From: Methylomonas fluvii
GTDB taxonomy: Bacteria; Pseudomonadota; Gammaproteobacteria; Methylococcales; Methylomonadaceae
Direction of reading: 5' to 3'
Length of the DNA: 64,000 nt
Assembly: GCF_014850975.1 (NCBI RefSeq)
Contig: NZ_JACXST010000003.1
Span: forward strand, 1,054,001 to 1,118,000
Positions 43,194 through 52,681 of the stretch are shown piece after piece (the first letter of the stretch is position 1; every line of letters begins with the position of its first letter). A program made the translations under genes and the position numbers. The notes below the pieces were generated by a model that made no database searches, had not been told where the DNA came from, and was given only the letters and a program-made list of their open reading frames with translations.

Positions 43194-45158
43194 TCATTCT
43201 TGAACAAATAGAGCATCGACGAAGGTTTGCGCATTGAAATCCTGTAAGTCGTCAATCTGCTCACCCACACCAATAAAACGAATGGGGATATGCAGTTGAT
43301 TGGCTAGTGCAAAAATAATCCCGCCCTTGGCCGTACCGTCCAGCTTGGTTAAGGCGATGCCGGTCAGTTCCACCGCTTCGTTGAATAGTTTAGCCTGCGA
43401 CAAGGCATTCTGCCCCGTGCCGGCATCCAGTATCAGCAACACCTCGTGCGGCGCGGACTCGTCCAGCTTGGTCATGATGCGTTTGATTTTTTTCAATTCA
43501 TCCATCAGGTTGGACTTAGTATGCAAACGGCCGGCGGTATCGGCGATCAACACATCAATCCCTTTAGCTTTGGCGGACTGCAAGGCATCGAAAATCACTG
43601 ACGCGGAATCGGCTCCGGTATGCTGCGCCACGACTTGAATATCGTTACGCTCGCCCCAAGTTTGCAACTGCTCCACCGCTGCCGCCCTGAAGGTATCGCC
43701 CGCCGCCAGCATCACGCTATGGCCTTGTTGTTGCAGGCGTTTGGCCAGTTTTCCTATCGAAGTTGTCTTGCCGGCCCCGTTAACACCCACCACCAGAATC
43801 ACGAAAGGCCCATCCTGCTTGGGAATTTGCAGCGGCAAACTGCACGGTTCCAGCATCGCTAACAAATTTTGCTTCAAGGTTTGGCTCAATAATTGGCCGT
43901 CGCTGAGCTGATCACGCTCTAAACTATCGGTCAGTTGCTTAATCAGTTGCGTGGTCGTTTCGATACCCAAATCGGCCATTAACAACTGGGCTTCTATGTC
44001 CGCCAATAATTCTTTGGTAACCGCTTTTTGCCCGAATGCCAAGCTGCTCAGCACGCCGCCTAAGCCGGTTCTGGTTCTTTTCAGCTGAGTGGTTAAACGC
44101 AGATACAAAGAATCTTCGCTGCTGGCCGATAGTAGTTCCGGTACCTGTTCAGCGGTAACAGCCTCAGTGGCTTCGATAGCCAAGCTCTCGTCCTCAACTC
44201 CTGAGCTATATCGGCTATAAAACAAGATTCCCAGCAATGGCAACATCAACAAGGCCGCAAACGCATTATGCGCAACAGCCAAGGCCAATGGGAGTTGGTA
44301 CTTGACGCTAAAAACCCCTAGTGCGATCTGCACCAATAACAGCAGACTGAGGATATTTCCCGCCGACCGCACCGGTTTTGGATAACGTTCCGAAGTAGCC
44401 GACAACATCAAAGCGCTGAGCACCAGAAAAGTAACGGCCGCCAAGACCCGATGCAGCGCTTGAATCGCCATTTTGGCATCGGCCGATAGCCCGCTGTCCC
44501 TGAACAGATCCAAAATGCTCAGATAATCGCCGCCCGGCAACCATTCGCCGTTACAGCGCGGAAAATCGCTACAAGCCAAGCCGGCATAGTTGCTACTGAC
44601 CCAACCGCCCAGCACAATTTGGCCTAGTAAAACCAGCATCGCCAAGCCGGTAAATAATACCGGGCCGCTACGAACCGGCCTTAACTCGGCAGCCGGATTA
44701 AGTCGTAGATAACTCCAGCTCAGCGTCCAAAACGTGAAAAAACCCATTAACAGATGCGCTGTTACGACGCCGGGTCGCGTGCCGGATGTAACCGCCCACA
44801 TGCCCAAACCGGCTTGCCCGGCTATCAACAGCAATACCAAAGTAGCCAGCATGACTGCAGGCGAACGCGGTTTTTCCCTCCACGCCAGCCCAAACCAAAC
44901 CAACGCTAACAACGCCAAGCCGCCAGCCAAGTAGCGATGAGCCATTTCTTTCCAAGCTTTTGCGGTATCCAATGCATACTGCGGAAATCCGGCAGCCGCA
45001 TCGGCTTTAAATTCCGAGCTGTCACTGACGAAAGCCTTGCCGTAACAGCCAGGCCAGTCCGGGCAACCCAAGCCGGCGTGGGTAAGGCGGACATAGGCGC
45101 CGACCAATATGACGAGCAGCGCCAACAACACGCAGCACAGAGTTAATTTTCTGAACAT
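43194..45158 (-). CDS. Heme A synthase (CtaA/Cox15) fused to SRP receptor FtsY
   Basis: This 654-residue open frame joins two normally separate proteins. Residues 1-316 are a heme A synthase with eight membrane segments: THAGLGCPDWPGC carries H27 and C32/C38, other conserved His are H74 (EMAHRYLAG), H135 (VTAHLLMG), H236 (ALHRVLA) and H297 (AVAHNAF), and the second Cys pair is C196/C202. Residues about 326-654 are FtsY: acidic linker, NG domain, and GTPase motifs GVNGAGKTT (458), DTFRAAA (488), DTAGR (540) and TKLDG (604). Even membrane topology would keep FtsY cytoplasmic. No stop separates them, but L326 is a TTG at 44183 with GAGG eight bases upstream, so a separate FtsY start is possible. 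It links the cox cluster to ftsEX. Confidence 0.92.
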   Translation of the reverse strand: MFRKLTLCCVLLALLVILVGAYVRLTHAGLGCPDWPGCYGKAFVSDSSEFKADAAAGFPQYALDTAKAWKEMAHRYLAGGLALLALVWFGLAWREKPRSPAVMLATLVLLLIAGQAGLGMWAVTSGTRPGVVTAHLLMGFFTFWTLSWSYLRLNPAAELRPVRSGPVLFTGLAMLVLLGQIVLGGWVSSNYAGLACSDFPRCNGEWLPGGDYLSILDLFRDSGLSADAKMAIQALHRVLAAVTFLVLSALMLSATSERYPKPVRSAGNILSLLLLVQIALGVFSVKYQLPLALAVAHNAFAALLMLPLLGILFYSRYSSGVEDESLAIEATEAVTAEQVPELLSASSEDSLYLRLTTQLKRTRTGLGGVLSSLAFGQKAVTKELLADIEAQLLMADLGIETTTQLIKQLTDSLERDQLSDGQLLSQTLKQNLLAMLEPCSLPLQIPKQDGPFVILVVGVNGAGKTTSIGKLAKRLQQQGHSVMLAAGDTFRAAAVEQLQTWGERNDIQVVAQHTGADSASVIFDALQSAKAKGIDVLIADTAGRLHTKSNLMDELKKIKRIMTKLDESAPHEVLLILDAGTGQNALSQAKLFNEAVELTGIALTKLDGTAKGGIIFALANQLHIPIRFIGVGEQIDDLQDFNAQTFVDALFVQE

Positions 45159-45162
45159 ATTT

Positions 45163-45750
45163 CTAACCGATTTGTGAAATTCTGAGTAACTTGCTTAAGT
45201 CGCTTTTGACTTGATAAGGATCGTAGCCCGGTGCGTATTGCATCATCAGATTTCCCAGCGGATCCATGATGATTAGCATGCCTTCCGGCAACGGCTGCGC
45301 GTTTAATTGTGTTAACTTTTCCTGCAAGGACGTGGCTGGCAAGGCTTTTAATAAGCGACCGTCATCTCGCCATTCCGCCGGCAGCTGATAAGTTTTATCA
45401 AACAACACCGCCAAGCGGCGAATCCGGGCAATATCCTTACCCATCATCAATGACAGCTGATGGGTTTTATACAAGGCATCGCGACAGGTTTCCCCGCAAT
45501 CCCTCGGCACAGGGTTGACCAACACCCAATGGCCTTTTAACTCCTGCATGTTTTGCGCGGAAAATGTATCGTAGCCGGAAAACTCGTCGGCAGAGGTTAT
45601 TTGCGGTGGCGTAATCAGCACGCCATTGTTGGTGCCTAGCTTAACAATGTCCGGATTTTTCGCCAAAAACCACGCAAACCCAAAGGGCACGATGGACATG
45701 GCGAATATCACTATGATGGTGATACGGTTTTTTTTATATTGATTATCCAC
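45163..45750 (-). CDS. Cytochrome-oxidase-linked membrane-anchored assembly protein
   Basis: This 195-residue protein has one N-terminal membrane segment (ITIIVIFAMSIVPFGFAWFL) and a soluble thioredoxin-like or SCO-like part: GHWVLVNPVPRDCGETCRDALY (a C-x3-C pair), then PEGMLIIMDPLGNLMMQYAPGY at the end. Proteins of this kind occur between SURF1 and CtaA in gammaproteobacterial cox clusters and may deliver copper or redox equivalents. It overlaps the SURF1 stop by eight bases and precedes CtaA-FtsY by four bases. Confidence 0.78.
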   Translation of the reverse strand: MDNQYKKNRITIIVIFAMSIVPFGFAWFLAKNPDIVKLGTNNGVLITPPQITSADEFSGYDTFSAQNMQELKGHWVLVNPVPRDCGETCRDALYKTHQLSLMMGKDIARIRRLAVLFDKTYQLPAEWRDDGRLLKALPATSLQEKLTQLNAQPLPEGMLIIMDPLGNLMMQYAPGYDPYQVKSDLSKLLRISQIG

Positions 45751-46486
45751 GGTGTATTTTTCGACTACTAATCCAAATAAATAGGGCTGTTAAGGTCAGC
45801 GCTAAACCAAACCATTGTACTGCATAGGCCCTATGTTTTTCAGGTGGGATTGCCACAGCAATCTTCCATTGCCGTTGGTAGCCATCGGGCTGCGCAGAGT
45901 CGAGTTCGATCTGATAATCGGCCAACGCATATCCCAACTTATCCGCCAAGAGTTGGCTATCTATTACTTGCACTCTAACCGGCCAAGTTTCCCCCGGAAT
46001 TTCCGCGCCTTTTAATTTCAGACCTGGCTCAGGAAAACGGTTGATTCTGCCACGTACTTGCTGCGCCACTAGGCTGATACCAATGTCCGGCAAAACTTCA
46101 CGGGAAGCGCCTAAAGGCACCCAGCCCCGGTTAACTAATATGCCAGGCTGACCGCTATCGGGCAAAAACGGCGTTAAAACCAGGTAGCCGGGTTTGCCGT
46201 TCAGCGTTTGGTTATCAATCAAAATTTGATGCGGCGCATCATAATGACCGCTCACTAAAACGGGCCGGTAACGTAAAACTTCGCTATCGATTCCGACTTG
46301 CCGAGTTATATCCAAGGCTTCAGCGTTGCTAGCCTGTTGCTGTTGCGCCAGCAAAATCGTCTTCTGTTTGCCTCGATTCAACTGCCAAAACCCCAAGCTG
46401 CACAATAAGCTGAATAACAGCAGGTATCCGCTCAGCGCTGCTAGCGAACAACGAAATTCGATACCGCTCGTAGTCAATTTGATCAT
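45743..46486 (-). CDS. SURF1-family oxidase assembly protein
   Basis: This 247-residue protein has two membrane helices, one at the N-terminus (LSGYLLLFSLLCSLGFWQLNRG) and one at the C-terminus (AVQWFGLALTLTALFIWI), flanking a periplasmic domain with VSGHYDAPHQILIDNQTLNGKPGY and GILVNRGWVPLG. These are SURF1/Shy1 hallmarks. It helps insert heme a into subunit I. It precedes the SCO-like gene on the same strand and is divergent from the DUF2909 gene. Confidence 0.93.
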   Translation of the reverse strand: MIKLTTSGIEFRCSLAALSGYLLLFSLLCSLGFWQLNRGKQKTILLAQQQQASNAEALDITRQVGIDSEVLRYRPVLVSGHYDAPHQILIDNQTLNGKPGYLVLTPFLPDSGQPGILVNRGWVPLGASREVLPDIGISLVAQQVRGRINRFPEPGLKLKGAEIPGETWPVRVQVIDSQLLADKLGYALADYQIELDSAQPDGYQRQWKIAVAIPPEKHRAYAVQWFGLALTLTALFIWISSRKIHRG

Positions 46487-46575
46487 ATATGAAAGCTCCA
46501 GTATGAAGATGCGCTATTGGCAAGCGTACCCGAATCGCCGAGAATGCTGGTTTTTTTTTATTTACTAACGCCGCC

Positions 46576-46833
46576 ATGCTTATCAAAACGCTTACTATCG
46601 TCGCATTTCTGGCCATCGTCATTAGTCTTGGTTCCGCGCTGTTTCATATTGTCAAACACAAGGAAGACAGCGATTCGGCGAAGACTGCTAAGGCTTTGAC
46701 CGTGCGTATCGGCCTTTCGCTGGCTTTGTTCATTCTGCTGTTCATCGCTTACGCCAGCGGCCTGATTCAGCCTCACGGTATCGGTGCCCGTATGCATGCC
46801 AGTCAAAACCCGCCAACAACGTCAAACCCTTAA
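46576..46833 (+). CDS. DUF2909-type twin-transmembrane protein
   Basis: This 85-residue protein has two membrane helices (LTIVAFLAIVISLGSALFHIV and IGLSLALFILLFIAYASGLIQ) joined by a short charged loop, the DUF2909 layout. Such genes lie within cox clusters next to SURF1 or ctaE, suggesting an assembly or stability role. This one is on the plus strand between two minus-strand genes and ends at a bidirectional terminator. Confidence 0.85.
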   Translation: MLIKTLTIVAFLAIVISLGSALFHIVKHKEDSDSAKTAKALTVRIGLSLALFILLFIAYASGLIQPHGIGARMHASQNPPTTSNP

Positions 46834-46845
46834 GAGTCGACAAAA

Positions 46846-46878
46846 AAAAAGCGCGATCTGCACAGAACGCGCTTTTTT
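46846..46878. terminator. Bidirectional terminator between DUF2909 and ctaE
   Basis: AAAAAGCGCG (46846-46855) and CGCGCTTTTTT (46868-46878) pair over a 12-base loop. There is a T-run on both strands, so it serves both convergent genes. Confidence 0.92.
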
Positions 46879-46896
46879 CTTTGTGGTTAACCGTTG

Positions 46897-47772
46897 TTAC
46901 ATCATGTAAACAAACACGAACAGACCCAACCAGACCACGTCGACAAAATGCCAGTACCAAGCGGCTGCTTCAAAGGCAAAGTGGTTTTCCGGTGTGAAAT
47001 GACCTTTCCAGCTTCTGAACAACACTACGGATAAAATAATTGCACCGACGCAAACGTGGAAACCGTGAAAACCGGTCAACATGAAGAAGGTTGAACCATA
47101 GATACCGGAACCCAGAGTCAAACCCATTTCATGGTAGGCTTCGTAATACTCAGTTGCTTGAAATCCCACGAACAAAAAGCCCAAACCCACGGTAGCGATC
47201 AAACCTTTGATCAGCTGATCGCGATTTTTTGCTAACAAACCGTGATGCGCCCAAGTACAGGTTACGCCACTAGACAACAGCAACAGGGTATTCAGGAACG
47301 GTAAACCAAACGCGCCCATGGGTTCGAAATCACCGCCTACTTTACCGGGACCGTTGGTAGGCCAAACTGATTGGAAAGCCGGCCACAAAGTATCGTGCGT
47401 CGAACGGCCAGGCCCACTTGGAAAGCCGGTTTCGCCCAACCAAGCTACCGACAGATTACGCGTGTACCAAAGCGCGCCGAAGAAAACGGCGAAGAACATG
47501 ACTTCGGAAAAAATGAACCACATCATGCCCATCCGATAGGAAATGCCAACGCCATGGTTGTACATACCGGATTCGCTCTCGGTGGACTGCAAGGCAAACC
47601 ACAAACCCAGCATCACTAAAAAAATAACGAAGCCTGTCAACATCATGCCGGAACCGATCGACGAACCGTTCAGATGATTAGCAAACCCCGCCAGCGTCAT
47701 CATCAAACCGCCGGTAGCCAAAACCGGCCATACGGCTTTATGCGGTATGTAATAACTATCGTGTGTAGACAT
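46897..47772 (-). CDS. ctaE: Cytochrome c oxidase subunit III
   Basis: This 291-residue membrane protein is of the seven-helix type (N-terminal YYIPHKAVWPVLATGG, then GMMWFIFSEVMFFAVFFGALWY, and the end FAFEAAAWYWHFVDVVWLGL with the conserved WHFVD). It stabilises subunit I and its proton uptake path. It is 11 bases downstream of ctaG. With the subunit I and II genes it defines an aa3/caa3 oxidase operon. Confidence 0.97.
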   Translation of the reverse strand: MSTHDSYYIPHKAVWPVLATGGLMMTLAGFANHLNGSSIGSGMMLTGFVIFLVMLGLWFALQSTESESGMYNHGVGISYRMGMMWFIFSEVMFFAVFFGALWYTRNLSVAWLGETGFPSGPGRSTHDTLWPAFQSVWPTNGPGKVGGDFEPMGAFGLPFLNTLLLLSSGVTCTWAHHGLLAKNRDQLIKGLIATVGLGFLFVGFQATEYYEAYHEMGLTLGSGIYGSTFFMLTGFHGFHVCVGAIILSVVLFRSWKGHFTPENHFAFEAAAWYWHFVDVVWLGLFVFVYMM

Positions 47773-47783
47773 ATCCTTCCCCT

Positions 47784-48326
47784 CTATTTTTTACTGATGT
47801 TAGTGTTATCAAAAAAAGTGTATGCAAGCGTGACGGTCTTATAACGTTCGGGTAACGCCGGTTCTACAACGAAACGAACCGGCATGGTTTTTTCTTCGTT
47901 TGCTGCAAAAGTTTGTTCGGTAAAGCAAAAACACTGGGTTTTTTTAAAAAACTCTGCTGCCAAGCCCGGCGTAATACTGGGTATCGCTTGGGCAATCATC
48001 GGCTTGTTAGTGGTATTTTTGGCATAAAAATTAACGGTGTAGTATTCACCGGGATGCACTTTCATGCTTTTCACTTCTGAGCGAAACAACATCGGAGTGG
48101 ACTCGTTTAAGGACGTGAGAAACTCGACAGTCACCTCCCTATTTTTATCCATCTGATACGCCGTCTCCTGAACCGCTTGACCTTCAACTTTACCGTTCAA
48201 ACCGGTTAAATCGCAAAGCACATCGTAAAGCGGCACCAGAGCATAACCAAAACCAAACATTGCAATTGCAACAAGCGCCAGCTTACGGACCAACTTGATA
48301 TTTTTTTGCCCAATATCGTCGCTCAT
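47784..48326 (-). CDS. ctaG: CtaG/Cox11 copper chaperone for subunit I
   Basis: This 180-residue protein has one N-terminal helix ([24 protein letters not shown]) and the Cox11 periplasmic domain. The copper motif is CFCFTEQTF (about 133-141), the usual CFCF. It delivers copper to the CuB site. Its ATG overlaps the stop of the 32-residue peptide gene before it. It is followed 11 bases later by ctaE. Confidence 0.96.
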   Translation of the reverse strand: MSDDIGQKNIKLVRKLALVAIAMFGFGYALVPLYDVLCDLTGLNGKVEGQAVQETAYQMDKNREVTVEFLTSLNESTPMLFRSEVKSMKVHPGEYYTVNFYAKNTTNKPMIAQAIPSITPGLAAEFFKKTQCFCFTEQTFAANEEKTMPVRFVVEPALPERYKTVTLAYTFFDNTNISKK

Positions 48327-48421
48327 TGCGAGATAGCCTTAATAACCGCAAATACGTATATCGTAAAGGCCACCGCAAACAACACCAAAGCCGTCAAAAT
48401 GTTTTTCTTTTTTGTATCCAT
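48323..48421 (-). CDS. 32-residue membrane peptide between ctaD and ctaG
   Basis: This short frame reads [20 protein letters not shown] and ends IKAISQ: one basic N-terminal patch and a single membrane helix. The stop overlaps the ctaG start by three bases, so the two are probably translationally coupled. Small peptides of this type occur at the same place in other proteobacterial cox operons and are regarded as oxidase assembly or subunit-IV-like factors. The role here is inferred from position only. Confidence 0.7.
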   Translation of the reverse strand: MDTKKKNILTALVLFAVAFTIYVFAVIKAISQ

Positions 48422-48481
48422 TTCATTACCCAATAAGCCATGTCAAATGACATGGCTTATTTCAGTCACTCATTTCAAGCC

Positions 48482-50098
48482 TTAAAAATGCTCGGTAGGG
48501 ATTCTAGCCGGCGGTGTGCTGAAGGTGTGATAAGGCGCAGGCGAAGGCACGGTCCATTCCAGACTGTGTTTGCTAGCATCTTCCCAAACCTCGTCGCTCA
48601 CTTTTTCACCGGTCCCACCACGGATGGTGTCGATGACGATGTACACAAACAACAGTTGGCTAAAACCGTATATGAACGCACCAATACTGGACACCATATT
48701 CCAATCCGCGAATTGAATGGCATAATCGGGAATACGACGCGGCATGCCAGCCAAACCCAGGAAATGTTGCGGGAAGAACAGGATGTTAACCGATACCGCT
48801 GACAACCAAAAATGGAGTCTGCCGATTTTCTCGTTGTACATATTGCCGGTCCATTTAGGCAACCAGAAATAACCGGCAGCCATCAGGATGAAAATGGACG
48901 CAGGCACCAAGGTGTAGTGAAAGTGGGCAACGATGAAATAGGTATCGTGGTATTGAAAATCCACCGGCGCTACCGACATCATCAAACCGGTGAAACCACC
49001 CATAGTAAATAGCACGACAAACGCAATCGAAAACAGCATTGGCGTTTCGAAGGTCATGGAACCCTTCCACATCGTGGCGGTCCAGTTGAACACTTTTACG
49101 CCGGTCGGAATCGCAATCAGCATGGTGGCGTACATAAAGTACAACTCACCGGCGACGGGCATACCCACGGTAAACATGTGGTGAGCCCAAACGATGAAAG
49201 ACAAGAAGGCAATCGCACCGGTCGCATACACCATAGAGGCATATCCAAACAGCGGCTTACGGGCAAATACCGGAATGATGGTAGACGCCACACCGAAGGT
49301 CGGCAGAATCATCACGTACACTTCAGGGTGACCGAAGAACCAGAAAATGTGCTGGTACAACACTGGATCGCCACCGCCGGCCGCATCGAAGAAGCTGGTG
49401 TCGAAGAATTTGTCGGTTAACAGCATAGTTACCGCACCGGCGAATACCGGCATGATAGCGATCAACAAGAACGCGGTGATCAACCAAGTCCAGACGAACA
49501 ATGGCATTTTCATCAAAGTCATGCCAGGCGCGCGCATATTGAAAATGGTGGCAATCACGTTGATAGCACCCATGATGGATGAGATACCCAACAAATGCAC
49601 AGAGAAAATAGCGAACGGAAAGGATTTGCCGTTTTGGAAAACCAAGGGTGGATAAAAAGTCCAACCGCCCGATGGCGCGCCACCTTCCATGAACAAAGTG
49701 CTGGCCAACAACAATACGCCGGCCACCAACATCCAGAAACTCATGTTGTTCATCCGTGGCAAGGCCATATCCGGTGCACCGATCATCATCGGAATCATCC
49801 AGTTGGCCAAGCCGACGAACGCCGGCATGACAGCGCCGAACACCATCACCAAGGCATGCATGGTGGTCATCGAATTAAAGAAGTTTGGATCGACAAATTG
49901 CAGACCAGGCTCGAATAATTCGGAGCGAATAACCAATGCCATGGCACCGCCGACAAAAAACATTGCCAGGCCGAATACCAGATACAAGGTGCCTATATCT
50001 TTGTGGTTGGTGGTAAATATCCACCGTAAAACGCCCTTCTCAGGGCCGTGATCGTGGTGATCGTGATGATCATCATGTTCAGCTACGACAGCAGTCAT
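48482..50098 (-). CDS. ctaD: Cytochrome c oxidase subunit I
   Basis: This 538-residue heme-copper oxidase core has the conserved helix motifs: [14 protein letters not shown] with the low-spin heme His, [16 protein letters not shown] (CuB His and cross-linked Tyr in HPEVY), [11 protein letters not shown], and [13 protein letters not shown] with the heme a3 and a ligands. The N-terminal tail is His-rich ([11 protein letters not shown]). The last part, [14 protein letters not shown], is cytoplasmic. It follows ctaC by 53 bases. Confidence 0.98.
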   Translation of the reverse strand: MTAVVAEHDDHHDHHDHGPEKGVLRWIFTTNHKDIGTLYLVFGLAMFFVGGAMALVIRSELFEPGLQFVDPNFFNSMTTMHALVMVFGAVMPAFVGLANWMIPMMIGAPDMALPRMNNMSFWMLVAGVLLLASTLFMEGGAPSGGWTFYPPLVFQNGKSFPFAIFSVHLLGISSIMGAINVIATIFNMRAPGMTLMKMPLFVWTWLITAFLLIAIMPVFAGAVTMLLTDKFFDTSFFDAAGGGDPVLYQHIFWFFGHPEVYVMILPTFGVASTIIPVFARKPLFGYASMVYATGAIAFLSFIVWAHHMFTVGMPVAGELYFMYATMLIAIPTGVKVFNWTATMWKGSMTFETPMLFSIAFVVLFTMGGFTGLMMSVAPVDFQYHDTYFIVAHFHYTLVPASIFILMAAGYFWLPKWTGNMYNEKIGRLHFWLSAVSVNILFFPQHFLGLAGMPRRIPDYAIQFADWNMVSSIGAFIYGFSQLLFVYIVIDTIRGGTGEKVSDEVWEDASKHSLEWTVPSPAPYHTFSTPPARIPTEHF

Positions 50099-50151
50099 AC
50101 TCTATACCTCAGCAAAAATTAGAAAATGAGTTCATTGCGAAAATCAGTGAA

Positions 50152-51282
50152 TTACTCATCATCGTCCCATTTAGGTGTGATTTTATTAGGCTGAATCTCA
50201 TCACCCACGTTGTTACCCAATGCCGGCGCGTTTCTGATGTAAGTGATCAGCTCGGCCAATTCGTCATCCGGCAGTTTTTTGAAGGCCGGCATTTTGCTCG
50301 TACCTGCCTGAATAAAACCAATCAGTTGGTCCATATTACCGGTGACCTTAGCGCTGCCGCGTAAAGCCGGGAACCAACCGGAGATACCGTTACCGTCGAT
50401 CTGGTGGCAAGCCACGCAGTTTTTCAGATAAACAGATTCACCTTTTGCCATCAGCGTGTTGCGAGTTTGGTCGCTCAAGTCAGGGGCTTGATTCTGTTTC
50501 TCCAGAGTCGCTTTCATCCAGGCATCGTATTGATCCTGTTCCATCGCCACCACCACCACTGGCATGAAGCCATGGTCTCGACCGCATAGCTCAGTACATT
50601 GACCACGGTAAGTACCGGGTTTATCGACTGAGGTCCAAGCCTCGTTTATAAAACCTGGGTTTGCGTCTTTTTTCCAACCCAGATCAGGCACCCACCAGGA
50701 GTGAATCACGTCGCCAGCAGTAAACAGAAAGCGGATTTTCTTACCAACCGGCACCACCAGCGGCTTATCGACGTTCAGCAAGTAGTTGGGGACATTACGC
50801 GGATCCATGGAACTGTCCCTGTGGGTTTTTTCGCTGGCCTCGTCTAAATGGCTTTCGAAATGCACGCCGCTATCCAGGTATTCGTACTCCCAATACCATT
50901 GTTTGCCAGTGACTTTGATACTCATCTCTGAGTCCTGCACCTTGTCCAAATCGATCACGGCTTTGGTCGCAGGAATCGCCATACCCACCAGAATCAGCGT
51001 GGGAATGATGGTCCAGATGATCTCAACAGTCGTATTCTCATGAAACTGCTCGGCTTTATGGCCCTTTGATTTACGATGATGATAAATCGAGTAAAACATA
51101 GTGCCGAACACCGCGATCCCAATAAACACGCAGATCCACAGAATCAGCATGTGCAAATCGTAGAGCTCGTTACTGAGTTGCGTCACGCCCTTCATCAGGT
51201 TGAGTGTATAGTCCGCATGCGCAGTCCCCAAGCCTAAAGCCATCAGGACTAAACAAGCGAGCAGTTGCTTTGTTTTCTTCAC
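50152..51282 (-). CDS. ctaC: Cytochrome c oxidase subunit II with fused cytochrome c domain (caa3 type)
   Basis: This 376-residue protein has a signal/leader, two membrane helices (about 42-62 and 88-106), the CuA domain and a C-terminal cytochrome c. CuA ligands are H194, C229, E231, C233, H237 and M240 (GQCTELCGRDHGFM). The added heme domain has C289-VA-C292-H293 and a Met ligand near TSKMPAF. The fused cytochrome marks a caa3-type oxidase, though heme content is inferred. It heads the operon ctaC-ctaD-small peptide-ctaG-ctaE. Confidence 0.97.
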   Translation of the reverse strand: MKKTKQLLACLVLMALGLGTAHADYTLNLMKGVTQLSNELYDLHMLILWICVFIGIAVFGTMFYSIYHHRKSKGHKAEQFHENTTVEIIWTIIPTLILVGMAIPATKAVIDLDKVQDSEMSIKVTGKQWYWEYEYLDSGVHFESHLDEASEKTHRDSSMDPRNVPNYLLNVDKPLVVPVGKKIRFLFTAGDVIHSWWVPDLGWKKDANPGFINEAWTSVDKPGTYRGQCTELCGRDHGFMPVVVVAMEQDQYDAWMKATLEKQNQAPDLSDQTRNTLMAKGESVYLKNCVACHQIDGNGISGWFPALRGSAKVTGNMDQLIGFIQAGTSKMPAFKKLPDDELAELITYIRNAPALGNNVGDEIQPNKITPKWDDDE

Positions 51283-51470
51283 GGAGCAGCCTCCCCATTG
51301 GTAGTTATAAACTTGTATGCGTTATATCTTCGTAATATCGTCGCAAGACCATTTAACCGGCGAACAATTCCATTTACTGATAATTATCATAAATTAACTG
51401 GGCAATTTTAACCCATGACTCACCCACAAACCAGAAGAGGTTTTCCCGTTTGTAAAAAATACACATAAAA

Positions 51471-51502
51471 AAGGCTTGGGAGCATCGCTGCTCCCAAGCC
51501 TT
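51471..51502. terminator. Terminator between hemerythrin and ctaC
   Basis: AAGGCTTGGGAGCA (51471-51484) and TGCTCCCAAGCCTT (51489-51502) form a perfect 14-bp stem with a 4-base loop and flanking A/T runs. It ends the hemerythrin transcript and isolates it from the downstream ctaC operon. Confidence 0.93.
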
Positions 51503-51535
51503 TTGTTGCGTAATAGAGACAGATTTATGCTGTCA

Positions 51536-51931
51536 TTACTTCAATGCTTCAGAATACGCCATGTCGAATTTAGGAATGTGGCTATCCAACCAACTTTTGA
51601 CCAATTGCCCCACGTCTTCGGTAACTTCGGCTTCGCCAGCATGGAATTTTTTCTGCAAATCGGCGCAGATACCGATCAACGCTTCATGCTCGGCTTTGTG
51701 CCTGTCATAACCAGCAAAGCCCTTTGCCACCATTTCCTTTTCTTCGTGAGCAAAGTGATCGACCACATAGGCAATCAGTGCATCCAGCGAAGCGCCAACG
51801 GTTGCGCGCGCCGCGCCGCCCGTTGCTTCATCGTACAGTTTATTCAGCAAACCGAACAAGGTTTGGTGCTCTTGGTCGGCAAATCCGACATTAGTGCCAT
51901 ATTGAGCCGCAGTCCAAGTAATTAAAGCCAT
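51536..51931 (-). CDS. Bacteriohemerythrin
   Basis: This 131-residue non-heme di-iron protein binds O2. The seven expected ligands are present: H22 (DQEHQTLF), H59 and E63 (HFAHEEKE), H78 and H82 (HKAEH), H118 and D123 (HIPKFDMAY). The length equals the well-studied Methylococcus hemerythrin, which is thought to deliver oxygen to particulate methane monooxygenase. Single gene with its own terminator, upstream of the cytochrome oxidase operon on the same strand. A role in methane oxidation is inferred. Confidence 0.97.
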   Translation of the reverse strand: MALITWTAAQYGTNVGFADQEHQTLFGLLNKLYDEATGGAARATVGASLDALIAYVVDHFAHEEKEMVAKGFAGYDRHKAEHEALIGICADLQKKFHAGEAEVTEDVGQLVKSWLDSHIPKFDMAYSEALK

Positions 51932-51985
51932 ATAACGTCTCCTGGTTGTTTTTGTAATGGAGTCGTCATTTTGAACACCTGTTCC

Positions 51986-52681
51986 TCATTTTTTTTGATT
52001 TACATCAACTTTTTGCCAGTTTGGCAAACTCAATTTAGCCGCCAACAAGTCAAAATCGCCGGCAGCCGAAAACGGCAAAACCCCCAACAGAGGTGCATCC
52101 AGACACTCACGCAGATAAGTCAGATTGCCGTCAAAACCCGGCATCGCCTGATCAATTTGCACTGCCACCCAACCGGCGCAGGACAAACCGCTCTGCCGTA
52201 TAGCCGACATCGTCAAGCGCGCGTGATTGATACAACCCAGCCTGATACCCACCACCAGAATCACCGGCAAACGCAAGGCTTGCGCCAGACCGGCGTTCTC
52301 CAAAACCCCACTCATTGGTGAATACCAACCACCCGCCCCTTCGACCAGCACCACATCAGCCCGTTGTTGTAATCGGGTATAGCCATCCGAAATAACATCC
52401 ACTGAAACATCAACAGCACCACAAGCCAAATGCGGGGATATTGCCGCTTCAAAAGCGTAGGGATTGATTTGCGAGTATTCCAGTGGCACTGAAGCGTATT
52501 GCTGCATCAGTAGCGCATCGGAATTTTTCAGCATTCCGTCATGCCATTCACAGCCGGCGCCCACCGGTTTCATTCCCACCACACTCAAGCCTTGCATTTG
52601 CAAGCAGCGCATCAAGGCAATCGTCGCCCAGGTTTTGCCGACGTTCGTATCCGTACCGGTAATGAAGAACGCGGATTTCAT
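51986..52681 (-). CDS. bioD: Dethiobiotin synthetase
   Basis: This 231-residue enzyme adds CO2 to 7,8-diaminopelargonic acid with ATP. The P-loop is FITGTDTNVGKTWATIAL at the N-terminus. KPVGAGC and VLVEGAGGWYSPM are substrate and metal-binding segments. Last gene of the operon; its start overlaps the bioC stop (ATGA). Confidence 0.96.
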   Translation of the reverse strand: MKSAFFITGTDTNVGKTWATIALMRCLQMQGLSVVGMKPVGAGCEWHDGMLKNSDALLMQQYASVPLEYSQINPYAFEAAISPHLACGAVDVSVDVISDGYTRLQQRADVVLVEGAGGWYSPMSGVLENAGLAQALRLPVILVVGIRLGCINHARLTMSAIRQSGLSCAGWVAVQIDQAMPGFDGNLTYLRECLDAPLLGVLPFSAAGDFDLLAAKLSLPNWQKVDVNQKK

